From Tenericutes bacterium HGW-Tenericutes-2 (GTDB taxonomy: Bacteria > Bacillota_I > Bacilli_A > Acholeplasmatales > Acholeplasmataceae), in NCBI GenBank assembly GCA_002839095.1, contig PGXL01000001.1:62001-126000 (forward strand): DNA of 64,000 nucleotides. The letters are read 5' to 3'. The notes beneath the pieces are model-generated. The model was not told the origin of the DNA. It made no database searches and saw only the letters and a list, made by a program, of their open reading frames with translations. Shown in pieces: positions 1-7,229 of the stretch (position 1 is its first letter; each line of letters starts with the position of its first letter). A program made the position numbers and the translations under genes.

Positions 1-141
1 CCCTAAAGACATATAATAGTGATCAATTTGATCAATCACTGATTTGACCTTTAGTGATGATGCTGCAGAGTCTAGATAGGTTAGCTTAGGTTGTTTTTGA
101 TAGACTGGGAAATCCTGTCTAATCTTTGATACAGATATCAT
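1..141 (-). CDS. sufS: Cysteine desulfurase SufS, N-terminal fragment
   Basis: Partial gene; only the first 47 codons lie in the window and the rest continues past position 1. The start MISVSKIRQDFPVY followed by YLDSAAS and KSVIDQIDHYY matches the N-terminus of SufS/class-V cysteine desulfurases (usual pattern FP...YLDNAAT...VIDAI..YY). SufS is a PLP enzyme that takes sulfur from cysteine for Fe-S assembly. The ATG (141-139) overlaps the TGA of sufD as ATGA, so the two genes are translationally coupled. The order sufC-sufD-sufS is the Bacillus sufCDSUB order, so sufU and sufB are expected just outside. The PLP lysine and catalytic cysteine lie outside the window. Confidence 0.85.
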   Translation of the reverse strand, partial: MISVSKIRQDFPVYQKQPKLTYLDSAASSLKVKSVIDQIDHYYMSLG

Positions 142-1013
142 ATTCTTGAATTGACGACATGCACAAATCTTTCCTTGAGAGGCTCATCGTCGATTTCATC
201 GACAATTGGGCGAATGAATCCATTAATAATCAGTTTTTCTGCTTCTTTTTGGGTTAACCCTCTGCTTCTTAAATAGAATAATACGTCTTCTTGAATCTTG
301 CCGATTGTTGCTCCATGTCCAGCCTTGACATCATATTCATCGATGAGAAGGATTGGATTGACTTCAACACTAGCCGTATCAGATGTAATAATTCCCTTTA
401 AGGTTTGGAACGCATTGGCATTCTTCATCCCCTTTTCAATTTTTTCTACGCCATTTAATACAATTTTACCATTTTTATTGGCAATTCCGATATTCGTCAT
501 GTCACCATATGTATTTGGTGCATTGTGAGTAATATGAACATCGATAGTTTGGTTGTTGTCAAATGATGATACTGCAACAGCTCTCATTTTGACTTCAGCA
601 CCTTCACCAGCTAAATTAACACTTAGCTTAGCGACGAGCACATCACTAACAAATCCACCGATAAGCTCTAATTTTGAATCTCTTTCAGCCTTGAAATTGT
701 GTTCAAGAACTGCTTTTTTACTTGATAATTCGCTAACAAGCAAGTATTTGACTATGCTATTAGGCTTTGCTATCAAGTTAAATTTGTAATTATTTTCGTC
801 TGTGTCATTGCTTGCAAGCTCTAAAATTATTTTAACACTTGTATTTTCTAGGACAACAATTTCAAAGGATTCATTGTTGTCATCAGCTACTGTAATTTTG
901 ATGGGATCTTGATATTGGGTATTTTTGGGAATTGTAAGTGTTTGATTTTGATATGTGAATCCCAAGGGTAATTTAGAGGTTACCTCGTGGTTTTTAATAA
1001 CAATCGACTTCAT
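138..1013 (-). CDS. sufD: Fe-S scaffold subunit SufD, short form
   Basis: A 291-residue SufB/SufD-family protein. The SufBCD complex is an ATPase-driven scaffold for building Fe-S clusters. The C-terminal third carries the family signature: NPILLIDEYDVKAGHGATIG followed by EDVLFYLRSRGL. At the position usually written CSHG the sequence reads AGHG, so the histidine is kept and the cysteine is lost. At 291 residues it is well below the usual 400-450; the N-terminal part of the beta-helix is missing. The start overlaps the sufC stop as TAATG, and the stop overlaps the sufS start. The C-terminus makes the family certain. SufD rather than SufB rests on operon order and length. Confidence 0.85.
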   Translation of the reverse strand: MKSIVIKNHEVTSKLPLGFTYQNQTLTIPKNTQYQDPIKITVADDNNESFEIVVLENTSVKIILELASNDTDENNYKFNLIAKPNSIVKYLLVSELSSKKAVLEHNFKAERDSKLELIGGFVSDVLVAKLSVNLAGEGAEVKMRAVAVSSFDNNQTIDVHITHNAPNTYGDMTNIGIANKNGKIVLNGVEKIEKGMKNANAFQTLKGIITSDTASVEVNPILLIDEYDVKAGHGATIGKIQEDVLFYLRSRGLTQKEAEKLIINGFIRPIVDEIDDEPLKERFVHVVNSRI

Positions 1014-1780
1014 TATTCTTCGCCTACAACAAAATCAATTCCTAGTTCCTCTTTTACCCATTCATAACCATTCTTATCAATTTTACCAATTAATTCTTGT
1101 CCTCCACTTAACACAATCTTGCCATCAATCATGATGTGTACATTTGTAGGTTTGATATGATCTAAAATACGTTGATAATGGGTAATTAAAATGCACCCGA
1201 ATTCGCTATTTACAAGACTGCTTACGTTTTCTCCAACAATCTTTAATGCATCGACATCTAGTCCAGAATCGATTTCATCTAATATTGCAAATTTTGGCTT
1301 TAATACCTTCAATTGAAGAATTTCATTTCTTTTTCTTTCTCCACCACTAAAACCTTCGTTTAGGTAACGATGGGCAAGATCTGCTCTCATTTTGAGTTCT
1401 TCAACTGTTTTTTCATATTTAATTGCGAATTCAAAAAGACCAACTTCTTTTCCTGAAGTCGCTTTGAGGGCTTGACGCATAAAATCGCTATTGGTAACTC
1501 CTGGCACTTCTGCAGGATATTGCATTGCTAAAAAAAGACCAGCACGTGCTCTTTCATCAACTTCCATTTCGAGAAGGTTCTTACCATCTAGAAATGCACT
1601 ACCTTCTGTTACTTCATATTTTGGATGACCCATGAGCGCACTAGCAAGTGTAGACTTACCTGTACCATTAGGACCCATGATTGCGTGTACTTCGCCAGAA
1701 TTAACTATTAAGTTAACTCCCTTTAGTATTTCTTTTCCTTCAATTCCGACGTGAAGGTTGTTAATTTCTAATTTTGCCAT
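1013..1780 (-). CDS. sufC: Fe-S assembly ATPase SufC
   Basis: ABC-type ATPase of the SufBCD scaffold, 255 residues, cytoplasmic. Walker A GPNGTGKS, signature FSGGERKR and Walker B ending FAILDEIDSGLD are all present; the IDSGLD form is typical of SufC. The ORF can be extended to 1804, but AGGAGGT at 1787-1793 fits the ATG at 1780, and the TATAAT at 1809-1814 would place the transcript start close to 1804, so 1780 is preferred. It is the first gene of the suf operon; its stop overlaps the sufD start. A cre-like palindrome lies about 60 bases upstream of the -10. Confidence 0.95.
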   Translation of the reverse strand: MAKLEINNLHVGIEGKEILKGVNLIVNSGEVHAIMGPNGTGKSTLASALMGHPKYEVTEGSAFLDGKNLLEMEVDERARAGLFLAMQYPAEVPGVTNSDFMRQALKATSGKEVGLFEFAIKYEKTVEELKMRADLAHRYLNEGFSGGERKRNEILQLKVLKPKFAILDEIDSGLDVDALKIVGENVSSLVNSEFGCILITHYQRILDHIKPTNVHIMIDGKIVLSGGQELIGKIDKNGYEWVKEELGIDFVVGEE

Positions 1781-1808
1781 GATATGACCTCCTTGATTTT
1801 CCATAACT

Positions 1809-1883
1809 ATTATATAACATTAGGGTGTTTATTGCTATTTATATGCTAATTTATAATTTTCGGTAAATCGGGAAACGTTTTCA
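1809..1883 (-). promoter_or_regulatory. suf promoter with cre-like palindrome
   Basis: The minus strand has a perfect -10 TATAAT at 1814-1809, about 30 bases before the sufC ATG, with only a weak -35 (TAGCAA). At 1870-1883 the minus strand reads TGAAAACGTTTCCC, one base off the cre consensus TGNAANCGNNNNCA that CcpA binds. It sits roughly 75 bases upstream of the predicted start point. The -10 is convincing. CcpA binding is inference, and another LacI-family regulator would recognise a similar site. Confidence 0.5.
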
Positions 1884-1938
1884 ATGAAAATTTTATGTAA
1901 ATTTACATGATTTTTCATTCAATATGTAATATAATATG

Positions 1939-2112
1939 AGTGTAGTTAAGTTTCCTTTTCTAATAACGAAACTACACTTTATGTATTTTTCTCCCAAAAA
2001 ATACTGCGTGAACCTCGCCTTGTATGAATATTGGACTGCCATCCACATATATTCTTACATAAAAGGTTAACTCCCAAATACGGGCTTCTCTGAAGCTCGT
2101 TTTTTTATTTTC
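1939..2112 (+). ncRNA. Candidate structured small RNA of about 170 nt
   Basis: A gene-free stretch bounded by a perfect TATAAT (1930-1935, weak -35) and a strong intrinsic terminator: stem CGGGCTTC/GAAGCTCG with loop TCT, then a T-run from about 2101. In between are a 9-bp perfect stem (AGTGTAGTT 1939-1947 with AACTACACT 1970-1978), a hairpin GTATTTTT/AAAAATAC around 1984-2005, and a longer arm (GTA-GAATAT with ATATTC-TAC) between about 2021 and 2060. AGTTAA near the 5' end could alternatively pair with TTAACT near 2067-2072 to close the molecule. No ORF with a ribosome site is present. Size and layout recall 6S RNA, but I cannot match a conserved core. Confidence 0.55.
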
Positions 2113-2122
2113 AAATAAAAAC

Positions 2123-2151
2123 TTGACAAAAAGATAAAAAAGATTTATTCT
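2123..2151 (+). promoter_or_regulatory. Promoter of the S41 lipoprotein gene
   Basis: TTGACA at 2123-2128, a 17-base spacer, and TATTCT at 2146-2151. It starts right after the terminator of the upstream candidate RNA and would give a leader of about 40 bases before the ATG at 2200. Confidence 0.6.
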
Positions 2152-2199
2152 TTATACTAATATATGATAAATCATATAAATGAGAAAAAGAGGTACTAT

Positions 2200-4437
2200 A
2201 TGAAATTAAGAAAACTCGTATTACTGCTTGCCTTTATACTTTTACTCGTTTCTTGTACACCTAAAGAATCAGAAAAAGGTTCTTTTAAGGTTTCATTTGA
2301 AGTGGCTGGGGGGTCATTGGTCACTGAGCAAACAATTGTTGATGGCGAAAAAGCTGTAGAACCTGATAACCCAACAAGACTTACATATATCTTTGATGGT
2401 TGGTATACAGATTTAAACTATACTACATTATTTGATTTTGACACTCCAATTACTGCAAGCATAAGACTTTATGCGAAATGGAGCCCTGATGTTGAGTTAC
2501 AAATCGCATATTTGGATGCAGATGCTGCTGCAATTCAATTTTCTACGACACCAATAACTCAATCTAAGCTGAATCTACCGATTAAAGGTTCAGTTAATGA
2601 TTCAGGGATTACTTGGACTTCAAGCAATACTGCAGTTGTTAATCGTCATGGGGTTATTTTTCATCCAACAATGGGTGAAAATGATGTAACTGTTACGTTG
2701 ACTGCAAAGCTTACCTATGGTTTGCAACAAAAATTTTATGATTTCGAAGTAGTTATTCCAGCTAAAACTGAAGTAACTATGGATGAATCTGTTGAGCTTC
2801 CTTTTACAAACTTAACTTCAGAATTTAGCGTAGCTGATGCAAATCTTACAACTTACTTTGCTGAAGATGGTGCTCTACCCTATGTGGATTTCATGGAATT
2901 TCTATCAATACTTGAAGGATTCTTATATTTTGATGACTTCGAGTTCTCAATCAATGGTGATATCGTAACCATTTATTACCAAGCTGAGTACGATATCAAG
3001 GATGGTCAGGGTAACGTCATCGGAACAGAAACTGAAGATTATTATTTGACTATCGATTTTGAAGATAACACAGTCACAGTGGATACATTAAGCTTCTTTG
3101 AAGGCTATATCTATGATACTGCTACTGATTATGGTGCTGGTATCACTTATTTAGATACTTACTATGAGGAAGGAATTCCAGTAACAATGGAATTTACACC
3201 TTATCGCTTTGATTTAGTTGTTCATCAGGATGGATTAGAGACTAAATATTTATTCCCATTCCATATAGCTAACTTATTATTTACTGGTGGTTCATATTAT
3301 AATGTTTACTACAATGGAAATGGTTATTCTGGCATTTATGCATTCCCAGATACTGATGATCCAACAGGAGAAACTGAGGATGGCAGAGCGTATAACTCTA
3401 TCAAGATTAGTTCACTCAATGGCACTGATGTAGCACCAGACGTATTGGTTGCAACCTATGACATGTTTGTTTTTACCCTAGATTACTTCTTCGGTTTAAA
3501 ATCACAACGTGGTGTTGAGACTTATTATAACGTCTTATCCAGTACCAGAGACTCTTATATGACCGGTAAAACAAGAGACTTATCGAATGGAATCTTTAAT
3601 GTGGTCAATAAAACATTAGATGATCTACATTCAAGTTATCACTTCCCTGGCTATTATGAGGTTCCTACGTTTAAGTTGACCCTTCAAACAGTTGCCCAAG
3701 TTGGACCAACTGTAAGAAGCTGGTATGATGTTTTATTCACGGTACAAGACTTGTTCAATACAACCTATCAACAGACCTCTGGAACACCACCAGATTATCG
3801 TTTTATTGATAACAATAAGACAGCCATTATTTTCCTAGACGGATTCTATACTGCGACAGTTGAAGATCCTGATGGAAATGATTCACACCGCTTTATGAGA
3901 GAAACAATGGATGCGATTATGCTAGAAAATAGAAATGTAGAAAATATCGTTGTCGACTTAAGCTATAATACAGGCGGTAATTTAGGTGCATTAATTAGAG
4001 TCTTAGGATTTATGACTGAACAGCCTATTGAGATGAGCTACATGAATCCAACAGATAAATCCAATGTAACTTATTTTGCAGATGTCGATACAGTAGCCTA
4101 TACAGATGTTAACTGGTTCTTTATTACATCTCGCGTTACATTCTCAGCAGCAAACCTAATGACTTCAATTGGTCAACATATGGGATTTGCTACCATTATT
4201 GGTACGAAATCAGGTGGTGGTGCTTCATCAATCATTCCAGTTGTTTTACCTGATGGAACATTCTTCCATATGAGTAGCTTAAACGTTTTAAGCTATCGTG
4301 TTGGTAATGAAGTGGATGGCTACGAATACTTCTCCATCGAAGATGGAATCACTCCAGATTATATTCTACCTGTAGCTGATACACAAAACCCAGCTAAAAT
4401 TATTGAAGTTATCAATCAGGCTAAATCTGGTAATTAA
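2200..4437 (+). CDS. Surface lipoprotein with InlB-type repeat and S41 peptidase domain
   Basis: A 745-residue predicted lipoprotein. Signal peptide with lipobox LVSC (Cys18), then an InlB/Listeria-Bacteroides-type repeat (about residues 27-94: GG, VxxGE, FDGWYTD, LYAKW), an Ig-like stretch to about 190, a long unassigned middle, and a C-terminal peptidase S41 (C-terminal processing protease-like) domain from about 540. VVDLSYNTGG, Ser649 in TFSAAN and Lys670 in GTKSGG fit the Ser/Lys dyad of the family. No PDZ domain is apparent. The upstream in-frame ATG at 2164 is rejected because AAGAGG precedes the ATG at 2200 and the signal peptide starts there. Monocistronic, flanked by its own promoter and a terminator. 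Likely an exported protease; the substrate is unknown. Confidence 0.8.
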   Translation: MKLRKLVLLLAFILLLVSCTPKESEKGSFKVSFEVAGGSLVTEQTIVDGEKAVEPDNPTRLTYIFDGWYTDLNYTTLFDFDTPITASIRLYAKWSPDVELQIAYLDADAAAIQFSTTPITQSKLNLPIKGSVNDSGITWTSSNTAVVNRHGVIFHPTMGENDVTVTLTAKLTYGLQQKFYDFEVVIPAKTEVTMDESVELPFTNLTSEFSVADANLTTYFAEDGALPYVDFMEFLSILEGFLYFDDFEFSINGDIVTIYYQAEYDIKDGQGNVIGTETEDYYLTIDFEDNTVTVDTLSFFEGYIYDTATDYGAGITYLDTYYEEGIPVTMEFTPYRFDLVVHQDGLETKYLFPFHIANLLFTGGSYYNVYYNGNGYSGIYAFPDTDDPTGETEDGRAYNSIKISSLNGTDVAPDVLVATYDMFVFTLDYFFGLKSQRGVETYYNVLSSTRDSYMTGKTRDLSNGIFNVVNKTLDDLHSSYHFPGYYEVPTFKLTLQTVAQVGPTVRSWYDVLFTVQDLFNTTYQQTSGTPPDYRFIDNNKTAIIFLDGFYTATVEDPDGNDSHRFMRETMDAIMLENRNVENIVVDLSYNTGGNLGALIRVLGFMTEQPIEMSYMNPTDKSNVTYFADVDTVAYTDVNWFFITSRVTFSAANLMTSIGQHMGFATIIGTKSGGGASSIIPVVLPDGTFFHMSSLNVLSYRVGNEVDGYEYFSIEDGITPDYILPVADTQNPAKIIEVINQAKSGN

Positions 4438-4456
4438 TTAAAATTTAATAGATACA

Positions 4457-4490
4457 AAAAAAGCCAATCAGATTTTGATTGGCTTTATTT
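4457..4490. terminator. Bidirectional terminator
   Basis: Stem AAGCCAATCA (4461-4470) with TGATTGGCTT (4476-4485), loop GATTT, with A-run before and T-rich DNA after. It serves the S41 lipoprotein gene on the plus strand and the opp operon on the minus strand. Confidence 0.85.
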
Positions 4491-4495
4491 ATTGA

Positions 4496-4684
4496 TTACG
4501 TGAAAAATATCAACATTACTGCTACAAAGACTGCTATAACCAATATGATTACAGGTAATAACACAATAAATGCAGCAATAACCATAGCAAGAAAATCTCC
4601 CTTTTCAGGTGGATTTTCTGCAATATTCTTACGTGCTTGAGCACGCTTCGCTTCTTTTTCGGCTTCTGTTTCGTATCTTCTCAT
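4496..4684 (-). CDS. Small single-span membrane protein at the end of the opp operon
   Basis: A 62-residue protein with a charged, basic N-terminal half (MRRYETEAEKEAKRAQARKN) and one long hydrophobic segment from about residue 31 to the end. The start lies one base after the oppF stop and the gene is followed at once by the operon terminator, so it is co-transcribed with opp. No strong ribosome site is visible (AAGTAG), so expression probably depends on coupling to oppF. I do not recognise a family. It could be a small accessory subunit of the transporter, but nothing in the sequence proves this. Confidence 0.6.
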   Translation of the reverse strand: MRRYETEAEKEAKRAQARKNIAENPPEKGDFLAMVIAAFIVLLPVIILVIAVFVAVMLIFFT

Positions 4685-4685
4685 A

Positions 4686-6224
4686 CTACTTCATATCTTT
4701 TGTTTTTTCGTAGAAGTGACAAGCTACATAGTGTCCCTTTGAAATTTCACGATAATCTGGAACAACCTTAGCACACTTCTCAACTGCAAGTGGACAACGT
4801 GTTCTAAACTTACATCCTGAAGGTGGGAAGATGTTCGATGGAATATCTCCTTCAAGTAGGATGCGTTCTTGCTTAATTTCATCAGTTGTTGGAATTGCTG
4901 ATAATAATGCCTTAGTGTATGGATGTAGAGGATTTGCATAGATTTCATCAGATGGCCCAAGTTCAACCATGTTTCCTAAATACATAACCCCAATTCTATC
5001 ACTAATATGCTTAATAACAGAAAGGTCATGTGAGATGAATAAATATGTTAAATCTTCTTGATCCTTCAACTCAACAAGTAAGTTGATAATCTGAGACTGA
5101 ATAGACACGTCAAGTGCAGATACAGCTTCATCACAAACCACGAATTCAGGCTTTAGAGCTAATGCTCTAGCGATACCAATACGCTGTCTTTGTCCACCAG
5201 AAAACTGATGAGGGAAACGGTGTAGCATGTATGCATCAAGTCCGCATTTTGCCATTGTCTCCAAAACATACGTTTCTAATTCTTTAGAACCCTTTGGATA
5301 CATACCATGTTCAACAACAGCTTCACCAATAATTTGGCCAACAGTCATTCTTGAATCAAGTGATGAGTAAGGATCCTGGAAAATAATTTGTAGCTTTCTT
5401 CTAAGTTGTCTCATTTCTTCTTGATCCAAACGGGATAGGTTAATACCTGTTTCACGGTTTTTCTCAAGCTTATCTTGATACTTAGAATCTAATGTACGTT
5501 CAGTAATTGGTAAAGTTTTTTTACCCTTAAATCCACGAATAACATCAAATATTTTCTTAACTTCAGCTGAGAATTTAGCATCTTCCTTACCTTCTAAGCC
5601 AGCAAAAATAACGCTGTTATGTCCGTGTAATTCAGTAGCCTTCAATAGTAATTCGCTGATTTCTTCAATATTTTCTTCAAGAATTAAAGATCCAACAGTT
5701 CTAGATGCTTCTCTTAGCTGACGTGATGCTTCTTTCTTTTGTTCTCTTGAATGATGTTGAAGTGATTCTAGCTTAGCAACCTTTTGGTCATAAGATTTGT
5801 CAACCATTTCCTTGCTCTTTTCAATTTGAGAAAGTTCTTCTTTTAATTGAATGACTTCAAGGTCATATTTTTCACTTCTCTTATAGCATTCGATTGCACG
5901 ATGCTGATATTTTGGTAATTTTTTGATTTCACTTACAATGTACTGCAGGTCCATATCTTCTAATCTAGAACCAAAGTATACAGCACTTCCACTTGTAGGT
6001 GGATAAAGCTGAAGAATAATACGACCTAGTGTTGACTTACCGCAACCTGATTCACCTACAAGACCAAAAGTTTCGCCTTTATAGATTTCAAGTGATATAT
6101 CTTCAACAGCACGTACATAAATTTGTTTCTTATTAAAAAATGTATTACGCTTTAGAGGAAAGAATTTTTTAAGCTTTCTAATCTCTAATAGTTTTTCTTT
6201 TTTACTATAGCTATTCTTTGCCAT
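4686..6224 (-). CDS. oppF: Oligopeptide ABC transporter ATPase OppF with helical insertion
   Basis: 512-residue ATPase of the opp importer. Walker A GESGCGKS (residues 57-64), Q-loop FQDPYSSL (about 282), signature FSGGQRQR, Walker B VVCDEAVSALD, H-loop ISHDL, and the C-terminal oligopeptide/dipeptide domain with Cys residues (GCKFRTRCPLA..KC). Walker A and Q-loop are normally about 45-60 residues apart; here about 170 extra residues (roughly 91-261) are inserted, rich in K, E, Q and L with coiled-coil character. The ORF opens at 6266, but the ATG at 6224, 14 bases inside the end of oppD, gives the usual N-terminus. Energises peptide import together with OppD. Confidence 0.9.
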   Translation of the reverse strand: MAKNSYSKKEKLLEIRKLKKFFPLKRNTFFNKKQIYVRAVEDISLEIYKGETFGLVGESGCGKSTLGRIILQLYPPTSGSAVYFGSRLEDMDLQYIVSEIKKLPKYQHRAIECYKRSEKYDLEVIQLKEELSQIEKSKEMVDKSYDQKVAKLESLQHHSREQKKEASRQLREASRTVGSLILEENIEEISELLLKATELHGHNSVIFAGLEGKEDAKFSAEVKKIFDVIRGFKGKKTLPITERTLDSKYQDKLEKNRETGINLSRLDQEEMRQLRRKLQIIFQDPYSSLDSRMTVGQIIGEAVVEHGMYPKGSKELETYVLETMAKCGLDAYMLHRFPHQFSGGQRQRIGIARALALKPEFVVCDEAVSALDVSIQSQIINLLVELKDQEDLTYLFISHDLSVIKHISDRIGVMYLGNMVELGPSDEIYANPLHPYTKALLSAIPTTDEIKQERILLEGDIPSNIFPPSGCKFRTRCPLAVEKCAKVVPDYREISKGHYVACHFYEKTKDMK

Positions 6225-7218
6225 TGCTGCGCACCCCACTTTCTGGATAGAAACAACGGATAGCATGGTTTTCTTCCACTTGAATTAATTCTGGCTCTTC
6301 TACCTTGCACTTATCCGTTGCATATTTACAACGTGGAGCAAATTTACAACCAACTGGTAAATCCAGTGGATGTGGAACTGAACCAGGAATAACTTCTAGT
6401 TTCTTTCCTTTTTCATCAGATAGTCTTGGAATAGAATTCATTAATCCTTCTGTATAAGGATGTGAGTATTTAGCCTTTCCAGAGAAAACCATTTTTGCTG
6501 ATGCATTTTCAACGACTTGTCCAGAGTACATAACAGCAACATCGTCAGCCATTTCATTGATAACTCCAAGGTCATGAGTAACGAAGATAATAGAAGTTCC
6601 TAATTCAGTCTTTAGATCATTCATTAGCTTTAAAATCTGAGCTTGAATGGTCACATCAAGAGCTGTTGTAGGTTCATCTGCAATTAATAATTTAGGACGA
6701 CAAGCAAGCGCCATTGCAATCATCACACGTTGACTCATACCACCTGATAGCTGGAATGAATACGCATTAGCTATCTTATCTGGGTTAGAAATACCAACCG
6801 ATTTAAGTAGTTGCACTGTTCTTTCATGAGCTTGTTTTTTATCTAAATTTTGATGTAGCATTAATACTTCACTAATTTGTCTTGTAACAGTTAAAACAGG
6901 GTTTAAACTGGTCATTGGTTCCTGGAAAATGACTGATATTTCATTTCCGCGGATTTTTCTCATATCTGCATTATCTAATTCAGATATTTTTTCACCATCA
7001 AACCAAATTTCACCTTCATGAATCTTTTGATTGTGTTCAAAAAGCTTTAGAATACTCATCGCTGTTACGCTCTTACCACTACCAGATTCACCAACAATAC
7101 CAAGTGTTTTACCGTTTTTTACGGATAATGATACACCGTTGACTGCTTTAATTAAACCTCTTTTTGTGGCAAAATAGGTATGTAAATTTCTAATTTCTAA
7201 TAAGTTTCCTTTTTCCAT
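6211..7218 (-). CDS. oppD: Oligopeptide ABC transporter ATPase OppD
   Basis: 335-residue ATPase pairing with OppF. Walker A GESGSGKS, Q-loop FQEPMTSLNP, signature LSGGMSQR, Walker B LLIADEPTTALD, H-loop VTHDLG, and the C-terminal oligopeptide-transporter domain with the Cys cluster GCKFAPRCKYATDKC. Unlike OppF, it has normal length and no insertion. Two ATGs are possible; AGGAGG at 7225-7230 is 6 bases from the ATG at 7218 and only one base from the ATG at 7224, so 7218 is chosen. The gene is preceded by oppC after an 11-base gap and overlaps oppF. Confidence 0.95.
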   Translation of the reverse strand: MEKGNLLEIRNLHTYFATKRGLIKAVNGVSLSVKNGKTLGIVGESGSGKSVTAMSILKLFEHNQKIHEGEIWFDGEKISELDNADMRKIRGNEISVIFQEPMTSLNPVLTVTRQISEVLMLHQNLDKKQAHERTVQLLKSVGISNPDKIANAYSFQLSGGMSQRVMIAMALACRPKLLIADEPTTALDVTIQAQILKLMNDLKTELGTSIIFVTHDLGVINEMADDVAVMYSGQVVENASAKMVFSGKAKYSHPYTEGLMNSIPRLSDEKGKKLEVIPGSVPHPLDLPVGCKFAPRCKYATDKCKVEEPELIQVEENHAIRCFYPESGVRSNGKE

Positions 7219-7229
7219 GTTCATACCTC

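Noticed and set aside
1939-2112. Naming the candidate small RNA as 6S, SRP RNA or RNase P RNA
   Set aside because: Size would suit 6S, but I cannot align a conserved core. The SRP GGAA-loop motif and RNase P signature are not present.
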